Assembly (NCBI GenBank): GCA_016717725.1
Contig: JADKFA010000009.1
Coordinates: 132,561-196,560, forward strand
Direction of reading: 5' to 3'
From: Bacteroidota bacterium
GTDB lineage: Bacteria; Bacteroidota; Bacteroidia; AKYH767-A; OLB10
Length of the DNA: 64,000 nt
A program made the translations under genes and the position numbers. The notes under the pieces were generated by a model that saw only the letters and a program-made list of their open reading frames with translations, ran no database searches and was not told the origin of the DNA. Of the stretch, positions 18,793-27,848 are shown one piece after another. Numbering within the stretch: the stretch's first letter is position 1; every line of letters begins with the position of its first letter.

Positions 18793-20116
18793 AGAAACAA
18801 ATCTAAAAATAATTGCGGAATTAAAATTATTTATTTCTGAAATTATGAATTGCGATGAATTAAAATCGCTCTTTATTTCGAGGCCAGACGACTTTAGTAG
18901 AAAACGAAAATTAACAATTGATAAGCTTATTGCCATTCTTATCAATATGCCAAAACGTAGTTTGAGTATTGAATTGAAAGATCTATTTGGTATAATAGAA
19001 GACAACAATCCTGCAACTAAAGCCGCATTTTGTTTACAACGTACAAAGTTGTTGCCTATTTTTTTTCAAGTATGGAACCGTGTTTTAGTAGATAGTTTTT
19101 ACAAATACCACCAGGGTAAGATCAAGTATTGGAAAGGGCTAAGATTGATTGCTGTTGATGGAAGTTCGATAAATTTAATTAACACAGAAGAAGTTATTAA
19201 TTATTACGGAACGCATGATAACCAATTTTCCGAATCTCCCATGGCGCGAATTGTTCAATCATACGATTTGCTAAATGAAATAATAATTTTTAGTAATCTT
19301 TATCCTATTAACACATCTGAAAAAAAAATTGTTGCAAACATCATACATCAATTCTGCGAGGACAGTGTAACTATTTTTGATAGGGGTTTCCCTAGTTTCG
19401 TACTAATGTATTTAATGATAAATGAAGAAAAGCCAAAACCATTTGTGATCAGATGCAATGTAAGTTTTAATACGGAAGTAAAACAATTTATGTGCAGCAA
19501 AAGTAAAAGTAAAATAGTAGCATTAAAGCCAAATCAATCAGTTCTCGCATCAATTAGATCAAAGGGGCATATAATAGAATTGACCACAAGTATTATGGTG
19601 CGTATGGTTAAAGTAAAATTAGCGTCTGGTATAACAGAAATATTGCTTACCAATCTTTATGATGATCAACTTTACAATAACGATGACTTAAAATACTTAT
19701 ATGGTTTACGTTGGGGAATTGAGACTTCGTATGGAATCCAAAAAAATCAATTGCAAATCGAACAATTTAGTGGGCATCGAGTAATTTGCATACAACAAGA
19801 TTTTCACGCTAGTGTGTTTGTAGCAAATCTGCAGAGTATAATAAGTAAGCAGTGTGATGAGTATATAGAAGAAATTAATTTGCTGAGAAAACACAAGTAT
19901 AAAATAAATCGAAATGTAAGTTGGGGTTCATTAAAACATAATATAGTAAAACTATTTCTTGAAAATAATCCGAAAGAGTTACTAATAAAATTGCAATACG
20001 CTTTTCAACAGAATATAGAGCCAATCAGAAAAAACAGAGCATACGAGAGAAAACCAAAAGTGAGATGCAAGAGAGGGAAATACAGAGCGCTAACTAACTA
20101 CAAACGTGCGATTTGA
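18788..20116 (+). CDS. IS4-family DDE transposase
   Basis: 442 residues, full length. D124 lies in LIAVDGSSINL, D198 in TIFDRGFPSF, and the third acidic residue E312 is in YGLRWGIETSYGIQK. That last stretch fits the IS4 signature Y-(2)-R-(3)-E-(6)-K exactly, with Y305, R308, E312 and K319. The enzyme should cut and join the terminal inverted repeats by a cut-and-paste mechanism. The C-terminus is very basic (KPKVRCKRGKYRAL). No frameshift or stop interrupts it, so it is probably active, and it could also move the 166-bp miniature element. Confidence 0.95.
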   Translation: MVETNLKIIAELKLFISEIMNCDELKSLFISRPDDFSRKRKLTIDKLIAILINMPKRSLSIELKDLFGIIEDNNPATKAAFCLQRTKLLPIFFQVWNRVLVDSFYKYHQGKIKYWKGLRLIAVDGSSINLINTEEVINYYGTHDNQFSESPMARIVQSYDLLNEIIIFSNLYPINTSEKKIVANIIHQFCEDSVTIFDRGFPSFVLMYLMINEEKPKPFVIRCNVSFNTEVKQFMCSKSKSKIVALKPNQSVLASIRSKGHIIELTTSIMVRMVKVKLASGITEILLTNLYDDQLYNNDDLKYLYGLRWGIETSYGIQKNQLQIEQFSGHRVICIQQDFHASVFVANLQSIISKQCDEYIEEINLLRKHKYKINRNVSWGSLKHNIVKLFLENNPKELLIKLQYAFQQNIEPIRKNRAYERKPKVRCKRGKYRALTNYKRAI

Positions 20117-20221
20117 TCCTTAACTTAATGACATTGGCCTCTCCCCTCTCGCGACACTTCGGGCCCCCTCTCCATCCTCTCCTGAAGGTGAGGACAAGAA
20201 AGGAGAGGGGAGGATAAGAAA

Positions 20222-23200
20222 TTATTTTGCGAAAGGTGTTCTACCAGGAGTATAGGGAGCTTTTAACTGATCAAGTGTGTTTTCGATCCCCTGCATATCG
20301 GCACCAATGGATTTTAAATCTGAAATCACTTGTTTCAATTCCTTATCTGCGATGGCAAATGATTTACGAAAAGTACCCGTGGGAGCAGTGGTAGTATTCC
20401 ACATTCCATACTCGATAGTTCCTATTCGGTCGTTGATTGAAGGAGCTGTTTCGAACTCGCGTTTAGCTAGTGATCCATCTCCAAATAGTTTTAGGTTGAT
20501 CGCATTCAATCGAACTTGAATATCATTCAAACTTTTCACAAGAGCTGGAGTAGTGCTAGGGGTTTCTATTAAAGCTTGTTTAATGAATTTCAATTTATTT
20601 CCAATTTCATTTCTATATTCATTTGTTCCACCCAATACTCTGCGTAATTCCGATACTTCTTTACAGAATTCATCATAAGCTTTTTTATCAGTAGCAGTAA
20701 ATGTATTTAAGTTTAAACTTCGCAAAGAGAAAGGCTGAGACAATACTAATTCAGTGGTGATCCCATCCTCCACCTTGCTGAGTGTGACCGTATAATTTCC
20801 AGGCAGGGCTAAAGGACCTACTGGATTTTGATCCCATGGATTGTTAGGATCTGGTTTGTAAAAATTAACAGGGTTTGAAGCCGCATATCGTAGATCCCAA
20901 TTAAGACGCTTTAATCCTTTTTTAGGGGCTGTCTTCAAATTACGTATAGGCGTACCGTTAGCATCTTTGATCGTGAAAAGCAAATAAGGTTCGGCTTGAT
21001 TATCTTCTAAGCGAATGGAATCAGCAGAAGGGTAATAAACAGGTTCGCCTTTTTTTACTTTTTCCTTCTCCCTCTCTTGTCTTCTCTCTTTGATGGTTTT
21101 GATATCTTCTTTCAAATAATAAGTAAATACCGTTCCTTGTTTCGGATTTTCACATGCATAAAAGCCTTCTCCTAAAAAACCCTTTAAAGGAAAACCATGC
21201 TCTTGATATTCGATAAACTGAACGCTCTCTTTAATGGGATAAATAATTGCCGGTTGTTCCAAATCTTCTACTTTTATTTTTCTCAAGGGAGAATAGTCAT
21301 CTAAAATATAAAATCCTCTTCCAAAAGTAGCAAGCACTAAATCACTTTCGCGCTCTTGAATTTCCATATCACGAACGGCGACAGTAGGTAGGCCACCTTT
21401 CATCTGCACCCAACGATTGCCACCGTTAATGCTACAATAAACTCCAAATTCTGTACCTACAAAAAGTAAATTTTTATTGATTGGATCTTCCACCATGCAA
21501 TACGTACTTCCTCTTTCTGGCAAATTATTGGAGATGGATGACCATGTTCGTCCACCATCTACACTTTTATAAATATACGGTTTGAAATCACCATAACGAT
21601 GATGATTAAACATTGCGTAGAATACATATTTATCATGACGTGATGCCACAATTTGATTTACATACGTACGATCTGGGACACCAGGGAAAGATTCAATCTT
21701 CGTCCAATTCTTACCACCATCCGTGGTAACTTGTATGAGTCCATCATCCGTTCCTACTACCAAGTGATTTTCATCGAAGGGAGATTCAGCTATGGAAACG
21801 AGCTGTCCGTAGATATCCGTCGACTGATTTTTTGCTACGGCATCCATGCTCCATACTTTTCCCATCACGGGCAATTTATTTCGATCAATTTGACGTGACA
21901 AATCTCCACTAATGGCGATCCAATTTTCGCCACGATCATCGCTACGGAATAATTTATTTGCTCCAAAATAGAGACGAGTATTTGTATGCTTTGAAATGAT
22001 GATGGGTGCATCCCAGTTCCATCTCAGTCCAGGTTCATTTTCACCTTCAACGGGTTTAATGTCGAGGGCTTCACCGCTTTTCTTATCGTAACGCACCAGA
22101 CCTCCGTATTGAGATTCAGAATAAACAATATTAGGATCCTTTGGATCTACCACCGTTTCAAATCCATCTCCACCAGTAGTTATTACCCAATCCATATTAT
22201 GAATACCGTTGGCGCTCTTTGTTCTAGAAGGCCCTCCTAAGGTATTATTATCTTGCGTACCTCCGTAAACGTTATAGAAAGGTGTTGCATTATCTACAGC
22301 TACTTTATAAAATTGTGTGATGGGTAAATTCGATTTAAATTCCCAATTCGCAGCGTAATCAAATGTCTCGTACAACCCACCATCACAACCTGCTAACAAA
22401 TGATTGGTGTTTTTTGGATTTATCCAAAGAGCGTGATTATCGACATGCTTATATTTTTCACCGAGTGTTTTAAATGTTTTTCCACCATCGGTAGAAACGG
22501 TGATGAAAAAATCCATCGAGAAAATTTTATCTACATTTTGTGGATCACAAAATATTTCAACGTAATAATTCCCACTGGTGCTAAGATCACCACGTCTTTC
22601 CCAACTAGCTCCTCGATCGGTAGAGCGATACATACCACCTTTTTTATCGCTTGCTTCCACCATACAATATAACACATCGGGATTAACGGGTGATACGCCC
22701 ATTCCAATTCTTCCTAAATCAGTATCGGGTAAGCCCTTATTAATTTTATTCCAAGTAGCACCTGCGTCGGTACTTTTGTATATTCCTGATTCTGGTCCAC
22801 CGCTGATGTATGTGAATCCTTGACGACGACGTTGATGCGCTGTTGCATACAAGACATTATTATTTCTTGGATCCATGTGAATTTCGTTACAGCCTGTATG
22901 TTCACTCACTGATAAAATATTCTTCCATGTCTTACCTCCATCCGTAGTTTTATAAATACCACGATCACCGCCTGCACTCCACAAGGGTCCGTAAGCAGCA
23001 ACATACACAACATCCGAATTAGAGGGATCGACTACAATCATTCCGGTATGTTCAGAATTTTTTAGACCCATATTCTTCCAACTCTTTCCACCATCTTCCG
23101 ATTTATAAACCCCATCACCATAAGCGACGCTGCGTTGATTATTATTTTCGCCAGTTCCTACCCATACAACATTTGAGTTATTGGGATCGATGGTTACACA

Positions 23201-23506
23201 ACCAATTGAGTAGGATCCTTCCTTATCAAGGACAGGCGTGTAGGTGATACCTGCATTCGTTGTTTTCCATACTCCACCCGAAGCAGCGGCAACAAAATAC
23301 TCATTGATATTATTGGGATTCACTTCGACATCGGAAACACGACCGCTCGTTACAGCAGGACCAATCGAACGGAAAGTAAATCCGCTGAGGACGCCTGAAT
23401 TAAAAACGGTATCCTTAGAAGCTGTTGTTCCTGAATTTTTCTTTTGTGAGAAGGATGGAGAGGCCATCAACAACATTAGCGCTAATACAATGATTCTTTT
23501 AAACAT
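20222..23506 (-). CDS. Secreted VPS10/sortilin-like BNR propeller protein
   Basis: 1094 residues with a signal peptide (1-20). Residues about 45-780 hold many BNR/Asp-box-like blades of the type S-x-D-x-G-x-x-W: TTDGGKTWKN, STDAGATWNK, STDRGASWER and SVDGGRTWSS. This is the ten-bladed VPS10/sortilin-like propeller often annotated as a glycosyl hydrolase in Bacteroidota, although no catalytic residues are known. Residues about 850-960 form a beta-sandwich and 960-1094 are helical (a DUF-like tail). It lacks a T9SS sorting domain. The stop codon lies inside a copy of the CCTCTCCCC repeat, and its last residues, RTPFAK, also appear in a shadow frame in the other copy. Confidence 0.85.
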   Translation of the reverse strand: MFKRIIVLALMLLMASPSFSQKKNSGTTASKDTVFNSGVLSGFTFRSIGPAVTSGRVSDVEVNPNNINEYFVAAASGGVWKTTNAGITYTPVLDKEGSYSIGCVTIDPNNSNVVWVGTGENNNQRSVAYGDGVYKSEDGGKSWKNMGLKNSEHTGMIVVDPSNSDVVYVAAYGPLWSAGGDRGIYKTTDGGKTWKNILSVSEHTGCNEIHMDPRNNNVLYATAHQRRRQGFTYISGGPESGIYKSTDAGATWNKINKGLPDTDLGRIGMGVSPVNPDVLYCMVEASDKKGGMYRSTDRGASWERRGDLSTSGNYYVEIFCDPQNVDKIFSMDFFITVSTDGGKTFKTLGEKYKHVDNHALWINPKNTNHLLAGCDGGLYETFDYAANWEFKSNLPITQFYKVAVDNATPFYNVYGGTQDNNTLGGPSRTKSANGIHNMDWVITTGGDGFETVVDPKDPNIVYSESQYGGLVRYDKKSGEALDIKPVEGENEPGLRWNWDAPIIISKHTNTRLYFGANKLFRSDDRGENWIAISGDLSRQIDRNKLPVMGKVWSMDAVAKNQSTDIYGQLVSIAESPFDENHLVVGTDDGLIQVTTDGGKNWTKIESFPGVPDRTYVNQIVASRHDKYVFYAMFNHHRYGDFKPYIYKSVDGGRTWSSISNNLPERGSTYCMVEDPINKNLLFVGTEFGVYCSINGGNRWVQMKGGLPTVAVRDMEIQERESDLVLATFGRGFYILDDYSPLRKIKVEDLEQPAIIYPIKESVQFIEYQEHGFPLKGFLGEGFYACENPKQGTVFTYYLKEDIKTIKERRQEREKEKVKKGEPVYYPSADSIRLEDNQAEPYLLFTIKDANGTPIRNLKTAPKKGLKRLNWDLRYAASNPVNFYKPDPNNPWDQNPVGPLALPGNYTVTLSKVEDGITTELVLSQPFSLRSLNLNTFTATDKKAYDEFCKEVSELRRVLGGTNEYRNEIGNKLKFIKQALIETPSTTPALVKSLNDIQVRLNAINLKLFGDGSLAKREFETAPSINDRIGTIEYGMWNTTTAPTGTFRKSFAIADKELKQVISDLKSIGADMQGIENTLDQLKAPYTPGRTPFAK

Positions 23507-23701
23507 GATTTTGATATATTAATCGATTAATAGTTTACAATTTACTTTATCGTTTCACTTATAGATATGCAGATTTCACATCAAAGGCATCTACTCTAAA
23601 CGAAGAAAAGATATAGGGCTAAATTAATCTTTTGGCGAATACAAAAAAGCTTCAACCGACAGGAGGTGTAAAATCATCGACCAATAATAACAATGCAAGG
23701 T

Positions 23702-24286
23702 TTACTTTAAATATCCCTCTATCATTTTAATCATTTCCTGAAGCGTTTCCTCGTCATTTTGACGCATGGGAAATCCTTCTGTGGTCATTAAGATCTCATT
23801 TTTTTCATTGATCAGAACGGAGGTAGGATACGAGTTAACACCAAATTTAGAAGAGATCGTATAGCATTTTGGACTCATCCCTGTGCTCCCATCTTCCAGA
23901 CATTCGGGAACAATTGGATAGCGTATCGATTCTGTACGGTAACGTTTCGCTATTTCATTTCCAGAAACTGAATCAATACCATTGAACAAAATTAATTGGG
24001 ATGGCGTATGTGGTGCAATGGCTAAAAGTTGAAACTTAGTACCTTTAAAATGATCATTCAATTTATTAAGAACAGGTATTTCCTTCATACAGGGTCCACA
24101 TCCAACATAGAAAAAGCTAATGAATGTAATTTTATTTTTGAAGTACGTACTATCAATGATTTTGTTATCGATTGTTTTTGCAGTAAAAACTGGCATCTTA
24201 AAAACCGATTGTGCGTTTACTGATTCGAAGAAAATCGATAATAAAACAACATAGAATAATCGCTTATATTTTATAGTCATTTTCAT
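23702..24286 (-). CDS. TlpA-like periplasmic thioredoxin / AhpC-TSA family protein
   Basis: 194 residues. Signal peptide or lipoprotein-free leader 1-25 (LLSIFFESVNAQ). The active site is FFYVGCGPCMKEIPVLN, a CGPC redox motif in a TlpA/ResA-type fold. The PTSVLINE segment supplies the cis-proline that sits opposite the cysteines. It should reduce or exchange disulfides in the periplasm. It starts 10 bases after the MFS gene ends, so the two may be co-transcribed. Confidence 0.88.
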   Translation of the reverse strand: MKMTIKYKRLFYVVLLSIFFESVNAQSVFKMPVFTAKTIDNKIIDSTYFKNKITFISFFYVGCGPCMKEIPVLNKLNDHFKGTKFQLLAIAPHTPSQLILFNGIDSVSGNEIAKRYRTESIRYPIVPECLEDGSTGMSPKCYTISSKFGVNSYPTSVLINEKNEILMTTEGFPMRQNDEETLQEMIKMIEGYLK

Positions 24287-24296
24287 TTATACTTTA

Positions 24297-25511
24297 TTAC
24301 TTAATAAATCTACCTGATAACGTTCTCCATGCTAAAAATCCACTTGCAGAAACTAAAATTGCTCCCATCATAAATGCAGCACCCGGGAAGTAAATGACAC
24401 CATTTTTTCCTGTAAAAAAAGCAAATAAATTCGTCATTAAGGGTGGTCCAATAATGGAAGTTACACTAATTAAGCTGGTGAGTGCTCCTTGTAATTCGCC
24501 TTGTTCATTTGCGGGCACTTGATTAGAAATAATTCCTTGTAACGAGGGGCCTGCAATTCCACCTAAGCAATAAGGAATCAAGAAAACGAACATCATCCAT
24601 CCTTGATTGCTAAAAGCAAATAATGTTAACCCCACTGCATACATCATCATACCTACGTATACGGAACGGTTAGGACCAAGACGAGGATTAATGATTCGAA
24701 TTAATCCACCTTGAACAATAGCAACACAAAGTCCAGCCATTCCTAGTGAATAGCCCACCATGGCTTTGCTCCAACTAAAACGTTCAATCGTAAAAAATGT
24801 CCAAGTACTTTGCACGGCATGAGCTGCGATATAAACTAATACCAAAGAAGCTACCAATCCTAAAATAACTGGATAGCGTCCCAAATGTTTTAGAGAGCCG
24901 ATGGGATTAGCTCTTTTCCAATCGAATTTTCTTTTGTTCTCAACGCTTAATGATTCGGGCAATACAAAATAGCCATACACCCAATTTAAAAACGTCAATC
25001 CTGCTGCTGCGAAGAAAGGAATGCGAGAACCAAATTCACCCAAAACACCACCGAGTACGGGACCCACAATAAATCCTATTCCGAAAGCCATGCCCACAAC
25101 ACCAAAATTCTGCGCTCGTTTTTCAGGAGTACTTATGTCTGCAATATAGGCGGTAGCAGTCGTGATACTAGCACCACATATACCAGATAATATTCTACCA
25201 ACAAATAACCAACCAATGGTAGGAGCGAAAGCTAGAAACAGATAATCCAATCCAAATCCAAAAAGAGAAATTAACAAAATTGGTCTTCTTCCAAAACGAT
25301 CACTTAAGCCACCCAAGATTGGAGAAAACAAAAATTGCATAATGGCATATGCAAACATCATCCATCCGCCATACTTTGAAGCATCGCTAATAGTGCCTCC
25401 TGTTAATTCTTGGATGAGTGCTGGCAATACAGGTAAAATTATACCCAGTCCAATAATATCCACCAACATAGTAACAAAAATAAAAGAGAGTGCTGGTTTA
25501 TTACTTTTCAT
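24297..25511 (-). CDS. MFS transporter of the TCR/Tet drug-antiporter type
   Basis: 404 residues with twelve predicted membrane segments. Motif A is GGLSDRFGRRPILL in loop 2-3, and motif C is GIGFIVGPVLGG in helix 5, which marks a drug/H+ antiporter of the 12-TMS DHA1 group closest to TCR/Tet proteins. The start MLVDIIGLGIILPVLP matches the first helix of that group. It probably exports a hydrophobic compound. Tetracycline as substrate is not shown. Confidence 0.88.
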   Translation of the reverse strand: MKSNKPALSFIFVTMLVDIIGLGIILPVLPALIQELTGGTISDASKYGGWMMFAYAIMQFLFSPILGGLSDRFGRRPILLISLFGFGLDYLFLAFAPTIGWLFVGRILSGICGASITTATAYIADISTPEKRAQNFGVVGMAFGIGFIVGPVLGGVLGEFGSRIPFFAAAGLTFLNWVYGYFVLPESLSVENKRKFDWKRANPIGSLKHLGRYPVILGLVASLVLVYIAAHAVQSTWTFFTIERFSWSKAMVGYSLGMAGLCVAIVQGGLIRIINPRLGPNRSVYVGMMMYAVGLTLFAFSNQGWMMFVFLIPYCLGGIAGPSLQGIISNQVPANEQGELQGALTSLISVTSIIGPPLMTNLFAFFTGKNGVIYFPGAAFMMGAILVSASGFLAWRTLSGRFIK

Positions 25512-25593
25512 TTTTTTCGTGTAAACAAAATAGAAATTAATTGAGTTGATATAAAAAATATAAAGATGGCTTAGATAAAAATTCTTAAAACAA

Positions 25594-25628
25594 AGTCAGC
25601 ATAAAAACAATTTGTTTCTATGCTGACT
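25594..25628 (-). terminator. Intrinsic terminator after the DUF1579 gene
   Basis: On the minus strand, AGTCAGCATA pairs with TATGCTGACT (10-bp stem) and is followed by TTGTTTT. It lies 20 bases beyond the DUF1579 stop codon. Confidence 0.65.
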
Positions 25629-25647
25629 CGAAATATCAATGATACAT

Positions 25648-26322
25648 TTATCTTTTCATAACAATTCGCATACTTAAAAATTCTTTGCCACCTAGAGGAG
25701 TTGAATACATGTCCAAATGCATTTCACTTTCACCTATAAAAGTCATGACCTCACGAATTTTAACTGTTTTCCCTGAGATTGGATCTGATTGTTCTCCCAA
25801 ATACTGTATTGCTTTTGTTTTAGGATCCATGGTTCCTGTACTAAACATTACACCAGTACCCATATTATCAATCCAGGTAGAATAATATTTTTTTGAAACA
25901 TTATCATATCCAGTTACACCAACACCTTCAAAATGCATACCCATAAATTCACCTGAATGTAAAGTTTGCTGGTAACGTCCATCTAAAATCATTTCTACTT
26001 TTACCTTCGCTTGATTCACAATTGGCTCAGCCGTTTCGTGCATCCACATTGTAATTTCTTCTGTCCAATCTCCAACTTGGCTAGCTAACATAGCATGTTC
26101 TTCACCTGGAGTCATCGCTGCCATCATTTTAGCATTGATTTCATCTTGATTTACAGGATCTGGTGAATCCACCATTTTCCTATCAGGATCTTCTTTTGCA
26201 GGGTTTTCCTTTACTGGTGCAGCTTTAGTGGGTGCCGCTTTAGAGGGTGCTGCTTTCTTCGTTTGGGAATAAGCGGTGAACACCAAACACATCATTATCG
26301 ATAAAGTAATAATTTTTTTCAT
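25648..26322 (-). CDS. Secreted DUF1579 protein
   Basis: 224 residues from the ATG at 26322 (a longer frame reaches 26352, but MKKIITLSIMMCLVFTAYSQ is the obvious signal peptide). After cleavage comes a low-complexity A/P/K linker (KKAAPSKAAPTKAAP), then from about 75 the DUF1579 domain: VGDWTEEITMWMHET, ILDGRYQQTLHSGEFMG, VTGYDNVSKKYYSTWIDN and MGTGVMFSTGTMD. The function is unknown; the family resembles small lipocalin-like barrels. An own terminator follows. Confidence 0.88.
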   Translation of the reverse strand: MKKIITLSIMMCLVFTAYSQTKKAAPSKAAPTKAAPVKENPAKEDPDRKMVDSPDPVNQDEINAKMMAAMTPGEEHAMLASQVGDWTEEITMWMHETAEPIVNQAKVKVEMILDGRYQQTLHSGEFMGMHFEGVGVTGYDNVSKKYYSTWIDNMGTGVMFSTGTMDPKTKAIQYLGEQSDPISGKTVKIREVMTFIGESEMHLDMYSTPLGGKEFLSMRIVMKR

Positions 26323-26398
26323 TGTTTTCAGTAGATATATTTTCAAACGCAAATGTACTAAATAGTAATTACATTAAGTTTAACTATAAAAAAGGGAA

Positions 26399-26740
26399 TT
26401 ACATTTCTAAATACTTAGCAGCCAATTTAGCTGGAGCAACAAAACAGTAAGCACTCGTTAAGGCATCTTTAAACATATCCTTTCTAACTTTCTTCAAGCT
26501 TATCAATGTCCATCCTTGCTTTCCCCATGCATTGGGAACGGGATATATCACATCTTCTTTATAGGCACAAAACACATTTTGATCAATGGGAGACAATCGA
26601 ACGCAAGCACGATCGTGTTCAAGATTCATTGTTGCAAATATTTTTCCTTTTACTCGAAAAGATGTTTTATCAAAATGAGGTTCTTCTGAAGCACCTTCAA
26701 AAGAAAGAGCGCATTTTCTAACTTCGTCTCTACTTATCAT
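26399..26740 (-). CDS. MmcQ/YjbR family protein
   Basis: 113 residues, the normal size for a MmcQ/YjbR DNA-binding-fold protein. Recognisable pieces are EPHFDKTSFRVKGKIFATM (a family core), LSPIDQN and NAWGKQGWTLISL. The family has a CyaY-like fold; its function is not well established. It sits between a cytochrome c and DUF1579 with no obvious link. Confidence 0.88.
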   Translation of the reverse strand: MISRDEVRKCALSFEGASEEPHFDKTSFRVKGKIFATMNLEHDRACVRLSPIDQNVFCAYKEDVIYPVPNAWGKQGWTLISLKKVRKDMFKDALTSAYCFVAPAKLAAKYLEM

Positions 26741-26756
26741 TCCATAAAAGTATAAT

Positions 26757-27728
26757 TTACTTAGCAGAAATCAAAACAGGTCCTGTGTTATTGGGTACTG
26801 GTGGAATTGATTGAAGATAACGATAAATCGCTTTGAGTTCTAAGTCTGATAAATTCAAAAACTGACCCCAAGGCATCATACTTTCTTTAATTATTTTACC
26901 TTTTCTAAATCGTTGAATGAATTCTTGCTCGGTCCAATTCGACAATCTTCCAGTGGTTGGATCGGAAGTAATGTTAGGAGAAACTAGTATTAATTCAGGA
27001 TTTGTTTCACACGGCATTTTAAATCCTCCTGCATAGAAAGGGCCAACATATTTTCCTGTTTTCATATCTCTATCGGTATGACAACCTCTGCAATTAGCTA
27101 CCGATTGCGCCAAATATTTTCCATATTCAATTGATGAATCTGGCTTCACTACGACTTGAATTTCTTCACTTGGTCCAACTGGAGTAATTACAAATGCTTT
27201 TAAAATATTCCCCAAGAGTTTCCATTCTGATTTAGGAACTTCGTTCTTTACGGGATTAACGGTTCGGAGGTAAGAAATAATTGCCGTTAAATCTGAATCG
27301 CTTAAGTTTTGAAACGGCATGAATTCGAGCATTGCTCGTCCATCATATCCCACCATATGACGTAAAGATCGAGCAAGGACACTATCGGGCCAACTCCCAA
27401 TTCCTGTTTCTTTATCAGAAGTAATATTTGGCGTTATAATTTTTGCTGGGGGAATATCAAAGATATGTCCTCCCGACAACGGAACAATTTCGCCACGTTC
27501 TATTGCCTCCACCATTTCTACAGGGGCGTGACAATAGGCACAATGCGCAGCGCCATACACTAAGGCTTTCCCTCGTTGAATGACTAAACTATCATTTACA
27601 GCATGAATTTTAGGATAGGGAGCATCGAAAGTACGATCCTTTTTCACGAACACTACAGCGGCTAATACAACGACAAATAGTAGCAGAAAAAGACCAAACC
27701 ATTTTAAGATTTTTACGATAATAATCAT
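26757..27728 (-). CDS. Membrane-anchored dihaem cytochrome c
   Basis: 323 residues. Residues 4-28 form an uncleaved N-terminal membrane anchor. Two class I haem-c sites follow: CAYCH at about 62-66 and CRGCH at about 213-217. Methionine ligands may be supplied by MLEFMPFQNLSDSDL and SMMPWGQFLNLSD, since each is followed by the L/DLxAIxxYL helix typical of mono-haem cytochrome domains. It is probably an electron carrier in the periplasm, similar to the small subunit chains that pass electrons to oxidases. Confidence 0.88.
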   Translation of the reverse strand: MIIIVKILKWFGLFLLLFVVVLAAVVFVKKDRTFDAPYPKIHAVNDSLVIQRGKALVYGAAHCAYCHAPVEMVEAIERGEIVPLSGGHIFDIPPAKIITPNITSDKETGIGSWPDSVLARSLRHMVGYDGRAMLEFMPFQNLSDSDLTAIISYLRTVNPVKNEVPKSEWKLLGNILKAFVITPVGPSEEIQVVVKPDSSIEYGKYLAQSVANCRGCHTDRDMKTGKYVGPFYAGGFKMPCETNPELILVSPNITSDPTTGRLSNWTEQEFIQRFRKGKIIKESMMPWGQFLNLSDLELKAIYRYLQSIPPVPNNTGPVLISAK

Positions 27729-27848
27729 TATGAATAGTTTTACATATTATTCCCGAAAATTAAAATAAATACTCGGAGGTGTCAATCCATAACGTTCAAC
27801 ATCCAATCATTTCTTAAAATTATCCATTAATTTTAAGTGGTTCACCCT

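Larger units (their letters stand above)
18688..20136 (+). mobile_element. Complete IS4-family insertion sequence, 1449 bp
   Basis: The left end CAATGTCATTAAGTTA (18688-18703) is matched by the inverted right end TAACTTAATGACATTG (20121-20136). A perfect 10-bp direct repeat, GCCTCTCCCC, flanks it at 18678-18687 and 20137-20146, the size expected for IS4-family target duplications. One intact transposase gene fills the element, so it looks recently active. Confidence 0.93.

Noticed and set aside
18622..19008. 128-codon minus-strand open frame overlapping the transposase
   Set aside because: It runs antisense to the transposase and ends in repeat sequence (RTPFAK); no independent support.
20222..23506. 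Glycosyl hydrolase annotation
   Set aside because: The propeller repeats match VPS10/BNR proteins, which are often mislabelled as glycosyl hydrolases; no catalytic residues are visible.
24297..25511. Tetracycline resistance gene
   Set aside because: Family motifs fit TCR/Tet transporters, but nothing shows tetracycline as substrate; many relatives export other compounds.
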